A stretch of DNA of 64,000 bases from assembly GCA_038326655.1 (NCBI GenBank), contig JBBQKG010000002.1, positions 107,002 to 171,001 of the forward strand, given 5' to 3'. The notes under the pieces are model-generated. The model saw only the letters and a list, made by a program, of their open reading frames with translations, made no database searches and was not told where the DNA came from. Below, piece after piece: positions 16,943-24,804 of this stretch (within the stretch, counting starts at the first letter, position 1; each line of letters starts with the position of its first letter). The stretch is from JBBQKG01 sp038326655. Its GTDB lineage: Bacteria; Actinomycetota; Thermoleophilia; Solirubrobacterales; JBBDJG01. A program made the translations under genes and the position numbers.

Positions 16943-18214
16943 CTACCCGCGGACGTGGCCGGTGCCGCGCACCACGTACTTCGACGTGGTCAGCTCGCGC
17001 AGTGCGATCGGCCCGCGCGCGTGCAGCTTCTGCGTGGAGTTGCCCATCTCCGCGCCCATGCCGAACTCGCCGCCGTCCGTGAAGCGCGTGGAAGCGTTGA
17101 CGTAGACGCAGGCGGCGTCCACCCCGCCGGTGAATGCGTCCGCGGCGTCGTCGTCGCGCGTCACGATCGCCTCGGAGTGACCGCTGCCGTGGCGGTTGAC
17201 GTGATCGATCGCCTCCTCGAGGCTGTCCACGGTCTTCACGGCCATCTTCAGCCCCAGGTACTCCGTGTCCCAGTCCTTGTCGGTGGCCTCGCCGAGCGAG
17301 TCACCTTCGGCGCCCGCGAGCGCCCGCGTGCGGCCGTCCACGACCAGCTCGACGCCCGCGGCGCGAAGCCGCTCGAAGAGCCCGGGCAGCACCCGGGGTG
17401 CGACCTCCGAGTGCACGAGCAGCGTCTCCGCCGCGTTGCAGACGCCGGGGCGCTGGACCTTCGCGTTGTAGGCGATCTCCGTCGCCATCCCGGGATCGGC
17501 GCTGGCGTCCACGTAGACGTGGCAGTTGCCGGCCGCGGCGTAGATCACCGGCACCGTCGCGACGGCCTTCAGCGCCTTCTTCAAGCCTTCGCCGCCGCGG
17601 GGGATGATCAGGTCGACCAGCCCGTCCTGGGTCGCGAGCTCGCCCAGCTCGTCACGGCCGCCTCCGGCGACCAGGGAGACAGAGCCATCCGGCAGGCCGG
17701 CGCCCTCCCCCGCTTCGGCGACGATCTGCGCCAGCACCGCGTTCGACCGCGATGCCGTCGAGGAGCCACGCAGCACGACCGCGTTGCCGGACTTGATCGC
17801 CAGCACAGCCGCGTCGACGGTCACGTTGGGGCGGGCTTCGTAGACGATCGCGACGACGCCGAGCGGCACGCGGATCTTGCGAAGGTGCAGCCCGTTCTCG
17901 AGCGTGCGCGAGTCGAGCTCCTCACCGACCGGGTCGGGCAGCGTGACGATCGCGCGCACGCCCGCGGCGATCGCCTCGACGCGTGCGGCGTCGAGCGCGA
18001 GCCGATCCAGCAGCGCCGCGTCGAGCCCCGCCGCGCGGCCGTCATCAAGATCGCCGGCGTTGGCCTCGATGATCTGGTCGACGCGCGCCTCGAGCTCGGA
18101 TGCGATCGCCTCCAGCGCCCGGTCCTTTGTTGCGGTGTCGAGCATCGCGAGCCGGTGCGAAGCGCGCTTCGCGCGCTCGCAGAGCTCGGTCACGGACCTC
18201 GTCACGACTGCCAT
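16943..18214 (-). CDS. proA: Glutamate-5-semialdehyde dehydrogenase (gamma-glutamyl phosphate reductase)
   Basis: Second step of proline synthesis, reducing gamma-glutamyl phosphate with NADPH. The 423-residue protein starts MAVVTRSVTELCERAKRAS; landmarks include VPLGVVAIVYEARPNVTVDA, AIKSGNAVVLRGSS, the catalytic cysteine in RPGVCNAAETLLVHS, and the C-terminal FTDGGEFGMGAEMGNSTQK. ATG 18214 is chosen as the family start. It lies 34 bp after proB on the same strand, so proBA are co-transcribed. Confidence 0.97.
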   Translation of the reverse strand: MAVVTRSVTELCERAKRASHRLAMLDTATKDRALEAIASELEARVDQIIEANAGDLDDGRAAGLDAALLDRLALDAARVEAIAAGVRAIVTLPDPVGEELDSRTLENGLHLRKIRVPLGVVAIVYEARPNVTVDAAVLAIKSGNAVVLRGSSTASRSNAVLAQIVAEAGEGAGLPDGSVSLVAGGGRDELGELATQDGLVDLIIPRGGEGLKKALKAVATVPVIYAAAGNCHVYVDASADPGMATEIAYNAKVQRPGVCNAAETLLVHSEVAPRVLPGLFERLRAAGVELVVDGRTRALAGAEGDSLGEATDKDWDTEYLGLKMAVKTVDSLEEAIDHVNRHGSGHSEAIVTRDDDAADAFTGGVDAACVYVNASTRFTDGGEFGMGAEMGNSTQKLHARGPIALRELTTSKYVVRGTGHVRG

Positions 18215-18248
18215 GGAAGAAGGGTAACGGCAGCGAGGAGACGCTCGG

Positions 18249-19349
18249 TCAGGCAAGCACGAAGTAGTCCCGGTGCACCGCCTCCTGGCTCGCGCGGGGA
18301 AGCAGCGCGCGGACGTCCGACGATTTCAGCCCCTTGACCCTGCGCAGCTCCTGGGCGGAGTAGTTCGAGATGCCCTTGCCGATCGGCCGTCGGCCGTCGC
18401 CCGCGGCGGCCACGTCGACCGCATCGCCGGCCTCGAACTCGCCCTCCACGTCGACCACGCCGACCGGGAGGAGGCTCGTGCCCTGCTCGCGCAGCGCACG
18501 TTCGGCGCCGGCGTCGACAAGCACCCGGCCACTCGAGGCCTTCGCGTACTTGAGCCAGAGCTTGAAGCTCGACTCCCGCCTTGCCTGCGCGTGGAAGCGC
18601 GTCCCCACCGCGTCGCCTCCGACCACGCGCTCGAGGTTCCCCGGCGTGGTCCCGTTGCAGATCACGACCGGGATGCCGGCCGAGGTCGCCATCTCAGCCG
18701 CGAGCACCTTGCTGCGCATCCCCCCCGAGCCGAGGTGGGAGCTCGACATCCCGATGTCGTAGTGACGGAGCTCGGCGAGGTCGCGCACCTCGGGAACGCG
18801 CCGGGCGCCGGCGTCGTGGCTCGGATCGGACGTGAACAGCGCATCGACGTCCGAGAGCACCACGAGCACGTCCGCGGAGATCAGCATCGCGACCTGAGCC
18901 GCAAGGATGTCGTTGTCCCCGAAGCTGATCTCGTCGGTCGCGGTCGTGTCGTTCTCGTTGATGACCGGGACGACGCCCCAATCGACCAGCTTGCCGAGCG
19001 TGCGGCGCGCGTTCAGGTACTGCATCCGGGCCGAGAGGTCGAAGACGGTCAGCAACACCTGCGCCGTCTTGACGCCGTGCCCGGCGAGCAGGTCGCCGTA
19101 GACGTCGTACAGGGGACCCTGCCCGACCGCCGACGCCGCCTGGAGCTCCTCCATCGCGGTGGGCCGCACGGGCATCCCCATCAGGCGCATGCCCCGCGCG
19201 ATTGCGCCGGAGGTGACCAGCACCGGCGCATGCCCGGAGGCGCAGAGGCCAGCGACCTGGCGGCAGATCTCGGCCAGCACCTCCTGGCGCACCTCGCCGC
19301 GCTCGTCCGCGACGAGCGTCGACCCGAGCTTGACAACGCAGACCGCCAT
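18249..19349 (-). CDS. proB: Glutamate 5-kinase
   Basis: First step of proline synthesis and the usual point of proline feedback control. The 366-residue protein has the amino-acid-kinase domain (MAVCVVKLGSTLVADE; VLVTSGAIARGM; PVINENDTTATDEISFGDND; GSGGMRSKVLAAEMA) and a C-terminal PUA domain from about residue 275 (RVLVDAGAERALREQG onward). ATG 19349 is at the conserved kinase start. It begins 14 bp after the obgE stop on the same strand; this proB-proA-nadD-rsfS order after obgE is widespread. Confidence 0.97.
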   Translation of the reverse strand: MAVCVVKLGSTLVADERGEVRQEVLAEICRQVAGLCASGHAPVLVTSGAIARGMRLMGMPVRPTAMEELQAASAVGQGPLYDVYGDLLAGHGVKTAQVLLTVFDLSARMQYLNARRTLGKLVDWGVVPVINENDTTATDEISFGDNDILAAQVAMLISADVLVVLSDVDALFTSDPSHDAGARRVPEVRDLAELRHYDIGMSSSHLGSGGMRSKVLAAEMATSAGIPVVICNGTTPGNLERVVGGDAVGTRFHAQARRESSFKLWLKYAKASSGRVLVDAGAERALREQGTSLLPVGVVDVEGEFEAGDAVDVAAAGDGRRPIGKGISNYSAQELRRVKGLKSSDVRALLPRASQEAVHRDYFVLA

Positions 19350-19363
19350 CGGACCTCGCCAGG

Positions 19364-20665
19364 CTACTCGGGCTGGGGCATGCCGGGATAGAGCGCGAAC
19401 GCGACCTCGCCGATCTCGATCTCGTCGCCCGGCTCGAACCCCTCGGACTCGAGTGCCCGGACCACGCCCATCGTGCGAAGGCGCTCCTCGATGTACTCGA
19501 GCGCATCGCTGTTGTCGAGATCGTGCCGGCCGACGAGCCGCTCCACCGCGGGGCCGGCGACGCGGAACATGTGCTCGCCGGAGCGCTCGACCCGGTAGGC
19601 GTCGCTCTTCCCGGGCCGGTAGACGGCGCGCTCGGCGATTGCCTCGCCGGCATCTTCCGGCTGCTGCTCCGGCGACGTGTGCCGGAAGATCTCCCGGGCG
19701 AGCCGCTCGCCGCCTGCGCCGGTGGCGCTCGAGGCGGTGAGCACCTGGGCCTCGTCGCCCAGCCGTTCCTGCCACTCGACCGCGAGCGCCGGCGGAGTCT
19801 CGGGCGGCAACAGGTCGATCTTGTTCAGAACGACCACGAACGGGCGCTCCTCGAGCTCCGCGCCGTACTGCGCAAGCTCTCCACGCACGGTCCGGAACGT
19901 CTCCCACGGATCGCTGCCGTCGAGCGGCGCGGCATCGACGACGTGCACGAGCAGGCGGGTGCGCTCCACATGGGCCAAAAATTCGTGACCGAGCCCGGCG
20001 CCCGTCCCGGCACCCTCGATCAGGCCGGGGATGTCGGCCAGCACGAGCTGGCGCCCCTCGTCGTCCTCGAGCGTCCCGAGCGCGGGCTCGAGCGTCGTGA
20101 AAGGGTAGTCGCCGACCTTCGGCCGCGCGCGCGTGAGGCGCCGCAGCAGCGAGGACTTGCCCGCATTAGGCGCGCCCACGATGCCGACGTCGGCAAGCAG
20201 CTTCAGGCGCAGCTCAAGCGTCGCCTCCTCGCCGGGCACACCGAGCTCAGCGAAGCGGGGCGCCTGGCGCGTCGAGGTCGCGAAACGGCGGTTGCCAGAG
20301 CCGCCGCCGCCGGCCCGCGCGACCACCGCCCGGCTTCCGGGCGCGGTGAGGTCGAACCGCACGCCGGTCTCCGGTATCTCCACGACCGTGCCGACCGGCA
20401 CCCGCAGGACGAGCTCCTCGCCCGCGGCTCCGTGCCGCTGCGCGCCCTCGCCATGGCCGCCCCGCCCGCCCTTGAACTCGCGCCGGCCACGGAAGAACGA
20501 AAGATCGCGGAGGGTGGCATCGGCCACGACCACGACATCGCCGCCGCGGCCACCGTCGCCGCCGTCGGGCCCGCCGCGCGGCACGTGTGCCTCGCGGCGA
20601 AAGCTCACGCAGCCGTTGCCGCCCGCACCGGCCCTGATGTCGATCGTGACGCGGTCGTAGAGCAC
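19364..20665 (-). CDS. obgE: Obg family GTPase
   Basis: GTPase acting in 50S assembly and stress signalling. The 433-residue protein has the Gly-rich OBG fold (DRVTIDIRAGAGGNGCVSF; GGPDGGDGGRGGDVV), the GTPase domain (GAPNAGKSSLLRRL, LADIPGLIEGA, LNKIDLLPP) and a C-terminal OCT domain ending EIGEVAFALYPGMPQPE. GTG 20665 gives the family start M-L-Y-D-R-V-T-I; an ATG 36 bases upstream adds non-conserved residues. It follows rplU-rpmA, the usual order. Confidence 0.96.
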   Translation of the reverse strand: MLYDRVTIDIRAGAGGNGCVSFRREAHVPRGGPDGGDGGRGGDVVVVADATLRDLSFFRGRREFKGGRGGHGEGAQRHGAAGEELVLRVPVGTVVEIPETGVRFDLTAPGSRAVVARAGGGGSGNRRFATSTRQAPRFAELGVPGEEATLELRLKLLADVGIVGAPNAGKSSLLRRLTRARPKVGDYPFTTLEPALGTLEDDEGRQLVLADIPGLIEGAGTGAGLGHEFLAHVERTRLLVHVVDAAPLDGSDPWETFRTVRGELAQYGAELEERPFVVVLNKIDLLPPETPPALAVEWQERLGDEAQVLTASSATGAGGERLAREIFRHTSPEQQPEDAGEAIAERAVYRPGKSDAYRVERSGEHMFRVAGPAVERLVGRHDLDNSDALEYIEERLRTMGVVRALESEGFEPGDEIEIGEVAFALYPGMPQPE

Positions 20666-20711
20666 GAGGCCCAGCCTAGCTCGGCCGAAGGTGAGTCGCA
20701 CAAGCGCAAAC

Positions 20712-20745
20712 CCGCATTTCCGCTCGCGGAAATGCGGCCTTTTTT
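20712..20745 (+). terminator. Strong intrinsic terminator facing the plus strand
   Basis: CCGCATTTCC, a 6-base loop, GGAAATGCGG and then CC and six T. The T-run points in the plus direction, although all genes around it (obgE, rpmA, rplU) are on the minus strand. On the minus strand the stem is followed only by GTTTGCG. It lies directly beside the rpmA stop. Confidence 0.75.
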
Positions 20746-20746
20746 C

Positions 20747-20998
20747 TCAGTCCGACAGGACTGAGATACGGCGGCCCTTGCGGCCGATCTTGAACTCGAC
20801 CGTGCCCGGCTGCGTCGCGAAGATCGTGTGGTCGCGCCCGATGCCCGTGCCAGGCCCGGGCTTGAAGCGCGTGCCACGCTGGCGCACGATGATCTCGCCG
20901 CCGGTCACGTTCTGCCCCGCGAACACCTTGACGCCAAGCCGCTTCGCCTGTGAGTCCCGGCCATTGCGGCTCGATCCCAATCCCTTCTTGTGAGCCAT
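20747..20998 (-). CDS. rpmA: 50S ribosomal protein L27
   Basis: Near the peptidyl transferase centre. The 83-residue protein starts MAHKKGLGSSRNGRDSQAKR, so there is no cleavable N-terminal extension as in Firmicutes. The body VFAGQNVTGGEIIVRQRGT and FKPGPGTGIGRDHTIFA is standard. ATG directly abuts the rplU stop (no gap), giving an rplU-rpmA operon. Confidence 0.98.
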   Translation of the reverse strand: MAHKKGLGSSRNGRDSQAKRLGVKVFAGQNVTGGEIIVRQRGTRFKPGPGTGIGRDHTIFATQPGTVEFKIGRKGRRISVLSD

Positions 20999-21430
20999 CT
21001 ACTGCTCGCCTTCCTGCTCGTCCTTAGCCTTACTCCGTCCCGCCTCAGACCCGGCCGCGGGCTTGCCCGCGGACGGCGGTTTCTCACACCCAGCCGCCCC
21101 CTTGGCGGCGGCCGGCCCTTTTATCTCGCGGATCTCGATCCGCGACAAAAGGGACCGGTGCCCCTGCGTCTTGCGGTACCGCTTCTTGGGGCGGTACTTG
21201 AAGACCCGGATCTTCTCGCCCTTCAGGTGCTCCGCGACGACCGCCTCGATCTTGACCTTGTCGAGATCGGCGCCCTCGAACACGGTGTGCTTCTCGCCGT
21301 CGCCGCCGTACATGAGCGCCCTGGGGCTCACCTTCGCGCCCTCGTCCGCCTTCACGCGGTCGACCAGCAGCGAGTCGCCCTTCTGGACCCGGTACTGCTT
21401 GCCGCCCATCTCGATGATCGCGTACGCCAT
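20999..21430 (-). CDS. rplU: 50S ribosomal protein L21 with C-terminal extension
   Basis: Binds 23S rRNA and L20. The first ~102 residues are a normal L21 (MAYAIIEMGGKQYRVQKGD; VFKYRPKKRYRKTQGHR; IEIREI). About 40 extra residues follow, rich in Ala, Gly, Lys and Glu (KGPAAAKGAAGCEKPPSAGK, then a charged tail ending EQEGEQ). Such tails occur in some actinobacterial L21 proteins and are probably disordered. The gene lies 14 bp after the RNase E/G stop. Confidence 0.96.
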   Translation of the reverse strand: MAYAIIEMGGKQYRVQKGDSLLVDRVKADEGAKVSPRALMYGGDGEKHTVFEGADLDKVKIEAVVAEHLKGEKIRVFKYRPKKRYRKTQGHRSLLSRIEIREIKGPAAAKGAAGCEKPPSAGKPAAGSEAGRSKAKDEQEGEQ

Positions 21431-21444
21431 GTGTCCCTCGCCGT

Positions 21445-23520
21445 TTAGCCGGTGGAGCTCTCCGGGGCCTTCGCGCGCGAACGCCGCCGGCCACCTCGAC
21501 GGCCACGGCGGCGCTTGCCCGGAGAGCCGTTCGATTGTACCCGTTCACCCTCGGCCTCAGCCGCTCCGGTTTCGCCCTCCAGCGGCTCGTCGAGCTCCTC
21601 GTCTTCGCCCACCTCATCCGTGGCGGCGGGCGCCTCTTTCCGCGAGGCCGTCGCAGCGGACTCCTCTTTCCGCGCGGCCGCGGCGGCGGGCGCCGCTTTC
21701 CGCGGTTTCCGCGCGGGCGCCGGTTGCTCGGCCCCGTTGTCGCTGATCAGGGAGGCATAGGCGGCGGTCCGCTTGACCTCGTCGATCCGGATCAGCTTCT
21801 TCTCCCCGACGAACCGGCCGCCGCCAGAGATCGAGATCACGTAGCCGTCGATCTTCGCGATCGCATCGTCGACGTTGTACATGTGCGGCTCCTCGATCCG
21901 GATCAGGACCTCCTCGCCCTGCTTGAACGGCAGCGCGCGATGCTCGATCTCGTCCCGAGTCCCCTCGGAGGAGATCGCGAACGAGTCGAGCGGGCTGCCC
22001 TCGGTGCCGTGGAAGTGGAAGACCTTGCCGGTCCCCTCCTCCAGCTCGCGCAGCGGCTTGCCGCCGCCGCCGATCAGGATCGCCGCCACACGGGGGTGCA
22101 CCTGGACCAGGAACGCCTCCGACTTCGAGGTCTTCACAAGCTTGCGGAGCCTGCGCTCGACGTCGATCGCGATCGTCTCCTCGGACCGCACGACGCCCTC
22201 GCCCTGGCAGGTCGGGCAGGTCTTGTTCATGATCTCCCGCACGCCCTCGGAGACGTTCTGGCGCGTCATCTCGACCAGGCCCAGCGGCGAGATCTCGACC
22301 ACGTGCGTGCGCGTGCGGTCCTCGTCGAGCGCCTTCCTCAGCACGCTCAGGACGTGGTCCCGGTTGCGCGTGTAGGCCATGTCGATGAAGTCGATGACGA
22401 TGATCCCGCCGATGTCGCGCAGGCGCAGCTGCCGGACGACCTCCTCGGCCGCCTGCAAATTCGTCTTCACGATCGTGTCCTCGAGGCTGCCGCGCCCCCG
22501 GCCCGTGTAGCTGCCGGTGTTCACGTCGATCACGGTGAGCGCCTCTGCGTGGTCGATCATCAGGTAGCCGCCGTGCGGCAGGTCGACACGCCGGGAGAGC
22601 GTCGAGTTGAACGCGTCCTCGATCCCGGCGCGCTCGAAGAGCGGCTCGGCCTCCTCGTTCAGCTCGACCCGCTCGACCAGCTCGGGCGCGGTGCGCTCGA
22701 AGAAGCTCCGGACCCGGTGGTGCTGCTTGGGGTCGTCGATGATCGCGCGATCGAACTCGCGCGAGAAGACGTCCCGGACGACGCGCACCGGCAGGTCGGC
22801 CTCCTGGAACACCATCGAGGGCGCGGGCGAGTCCTTCGCCCGCGACTGGAGCACTTCCTGAAGCCTGTAGAGGTACTGGAGCTCGCGCTCCATGTCGCTC
22901 TTGCGGGCGCCGTGCGCAGCGGTCCGGATGATCAGGCCGCCCTGCTTGATGTCCAGCCCCGCGGCGAGCTTGCGAAGCCGCTCGCGCTCCGAGTCCGGAA
23001 GCCGGCGCGAGACGCCGGCGCCCTCGCCGTCGGGCACGTAGACGAGGTAACGGCCCGGGATCGAGACCTCCATCGACAGCCGCGCGCCCTTCGTGCCGAT
23101 CGGGTCCTTGGTGACCTGCACCACGACCTCCTGCTTGGACTTCAGCAGCTCCGAGATGCGCGGCCCGCCCGCCCGGCCGCGACCGCGGCGCTGCGACGAG
23201 CCCGGGCGCACGGCGTGGCCCTTCTCGTCGCGCAGGACGATCTCGTCGACGTGTAGAAACCCGTTCTTCTCGAGGCCGATGTCGACGAATGCCGCCTCCA
23301 TCCCCGCGAGCACGTTGTCGACACGTCCCTTGTAGACGTTGCCGACGATCGAGCGCCTCCCGCGGCGCTCGATGTAAAGCTCGGCCACGCGCCATCCGCC
23401 GTCGACCTTGGGGATCGCCGCGCGTGACCGGCGCCCACCCTTGGTGGGGGCGCCCCTTCCTTCGACGATCGCCACACGGGTCTCCCCGCGATCGACCGAC
23501 ACCAACACTTGCTTACGCAA
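21445..23520 (-). CDS. rng: Ribonuclease E/G family endoribonuclease
   Basis: Processes rRNA and mRNA. The 691-residue protein has an S1-like RNA-binding part (VGNVYKGRVDNVLAGMEAAF; GFLHVDEIVLRDE), an RNase E/G core with the two catalytic Asp segments (TVIDVNTGSYTGRG and IIVIDFIDMAYTRNRD), and a Zn-link (KTCPTCQGEGVV). The C-terminal ~110 residues are Ala/Glu-rich and end in an Arg/Gly-rich basic patch (KRRRGRRGGRRRSRAKA), a probable RNA-binding tail. It starts with TTG, supported by AGGAG 8 bases upstream. Whether it is functionally E or G cannot be decided. Confidence 0.93.
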   Translation of the reverse strand: MRKQVLVSVDRGETRVAIVEGRGAPTKGGRRSRAAIPKVDGGWRVAELYIERRGRRSIVGNVYKGRVDNVLAGMEAAFVDIGLEKNGFLHVDEIVLRDEKGHAVRPGSSQRRGRGRAGGPRISELLKSKQEVVVQVTKDPIGTKGARLSMEVSIPGRYLVYVPDGEGAGVSRRLPDSERERLRKLAAGLDIKQGGLIIRTAAHGARKSDMERELQYLYRLQEVLQSRAKDSPAPSMVFQEADLPVRVVRDVFSREFDRAIIDDPKQHHRVRSFFERTAPELVERVELNEEAEPLFERAGIEDAFNSTLSRRVDLPHGGYLMIDHAEALTVIDVNTGSYTGRGRGSLEDTIVKTNLQAAEEVVRQLRLRDIGGIIVIDFIDMAYTRNRDHVLSVLRKALDEDRTRTHVVEISPLGLVEMTRQNVSEGVREIMNKTCPTCQGEGVVRSEETIAIDVERRLRKLVKTSKSEAFLVQVHPRVAAILIGGGGKPLRELEEGTGKVFHFHGTEGSPLDSFAISSEGTRDEIEHRALPFKQGEEVLIRIEEPHMYNVDDAIAKIDGYVISISGGGRFVGEKKLIRIDEVKRTAAYASLISDNGAEQPAPARKPRKAAPAAAAARKEESAATASRKEAPAATDEVGEDEELDEPLEGETGAAEAEGERVQSNGSPGKRRRGRRGGRRRSRAKAPESSTG

Positions 23521-23539
23521 TGAAGCTCCTAACTTAAAG

Positions 23540-23570
23540 CCGTTCGCGGCCGAGGCCGCGAACGGGTTTT
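23540..23570. terminator. Bidirectional-looking hairpin between rodA and rng
   Basis: A perfect 12-bp inverted repeat, CCGTTCGCGGCC and its complement, separated by two bases. On the plus strand GTTTT follows; on the minus strand CTTTAAG follows. It lies after the rodA stop and before the rng ribosome-binding site, so rodA and rng are probably separate transcription units. Confidence 0.7.
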
Positions 23571-23610
23571 GCGAAGGACGGCGCTGGGTGGTCGCAGCGT
23601 CCTTCCATTG

Positions 23611-24804
23611 TCAAATCGTCTCAGTCTTTCCGGCAGCCGCTTCGCGCGCCTGCACGTACACGCTCTGCAAGATCCCGAGCGCGACCAGGGTCACGATCAC
23701 CGACGAGCCGCCGTAGCTCATCAGCGGCAGCGGTATTCCGGTGATCGGCATGATCCCGACGTTACCGCCTACGTTCACGAATACCTGGGTCAGCAGCATC
23801 GCGCCGATGCCGGCCGCGAGCAGCGCGCCGTACAGGTTCTTCGAGATCGTGAGGATCCGTAACGCCCTCCAGATCAGCAGTGCGTACAACGACAGCACGA
23901 TGCCCGCGCCCACGAAGCCGAACCGCTCCCCCACGACTGCGAACACGAAGTCGGTGTGGCTCTCGGGGAGGAAGCCGAGACGCGTCTGCGTCGCCCGATG
24001 CACCCCGCGGCCGGTCTGGCGGCCGGAGCCAATCGCGGTCTGAGCCTGGTTCAGCTGGTAACCCTGGCTGCGCGGGTCGGCGTTGTCCTTGTGGAGGAAC
24101 GCCGTCAGGCGGTCCTTCTGATAGCCCTTCAGGACCGGCGTCCCGGCGAGCGGCGCGATCACCAGCACGAGCGTCGCCGCGGCCGCCGCGAGCCCCGCCA
24201 GCGCAGCGAAGTGGGTCCATTTCGTCCCGCCCACGAACAAGAGCGCGAGCGCGATGTTCACGTAGATGATGCTGGTGCCGAGGTCGGGCTGGGCCATCAC
24301 CAGCAATGTCGGCACGAGTGCCAGCAACATGATTCGCGACGTCGTCTGACGGTCGTTGATGTACCGGACCCGATCCAGCACGAAAGCCGACAGCGCAAGC
24401 ACGAGCAGCACCTTCCCGAGCTCGGACGGCTGGAACCGGAAGAACGGCAACTCGATCCACCGCCGTGACCCGCGCGTCGCGCCGCCGAGGCCGAGCACCA
24501 GCACGATCAGGCCCATCATGCCGATGTAGAGCCCTGTCTTCAGCTCCCGGAACCGCGAGTAGTCGATCGAGGCCAGCGTCACCATCAGCACCAGGCCGAT
24601 CACGGCGTAGATGCCCTGGCGCATCGAGAAGTAATGCGACGTGGCGGCCGTGTCCGCGGTCGCGGAGTCGAGCGTCACGATGCTGAACGCGATCAGCCCG
24701 AGCGTCGCCGCGAGCAGCACGAAGTCGATCTTGAAGATGCGCACGCGCGGCTCGCTGAAGGGCTGAACGCCCGTGCCGAAAGGTGTGTGCGGCTGCTGGG
24801 GCAT
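23611..24804 (-). CDS. rodA: Rod-shape SEDS glycosyltransferase RodA
   Basis: SEDS-family peptidoglycan polymerase for cell elongation. The 397-residue membrane protein has about ten hydrophobic helices. Family landmarks: RWIELPFFRFQPSELGKVLL, MAQPDLGTSIIY (with the conserved Asp), GSGRQTGRGVHRATQTRLGF in the large loop, PESHTDFVFAVVGERFGFVG, and GIMPITGIPLPLMSYGGSS. The stop of mrdA and this ATG overlap (TGATG), so RodA and its partner PBP2 are coupled. RodA is favoured over FtsW because of the mreBCD-mrdA context. Confidence 0.95.
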   Translation of the reverse strand: MPQQPHTPFGTGVQPFSEPRVRIFKIDFVLLAATLGLIAFSIVTLDSATADTAATSHYFSMRQGIYAVIGLVLMVTLASIDYSRFRELKTGLYIGMMGLIVLVLGLGGATRGSRRWIELPFFRFQPSELGKVLLVLALSAFVLDRVRYINDRQTTSRIMLLALVPTLLVMAQPDLGTSIIYVNIALALLFVGGTKWTHFAALAGLAAAAATLVLVIAPLAGTPVLKGYQKDRLTAFLHKDNADPRSQGYQLNQAQTAIGSGRQTGRGVHRATQTRLGFLPESHTDFVFAVVGERFGFVGAGIVLSLYALLIWRALRILTISKNLYGALLAAGIGAMLLTQVFVNVGGNVGIMPITGIPLPLMSYGGSSVIVTLVALGILQSVYVQAREAAAGKTETI

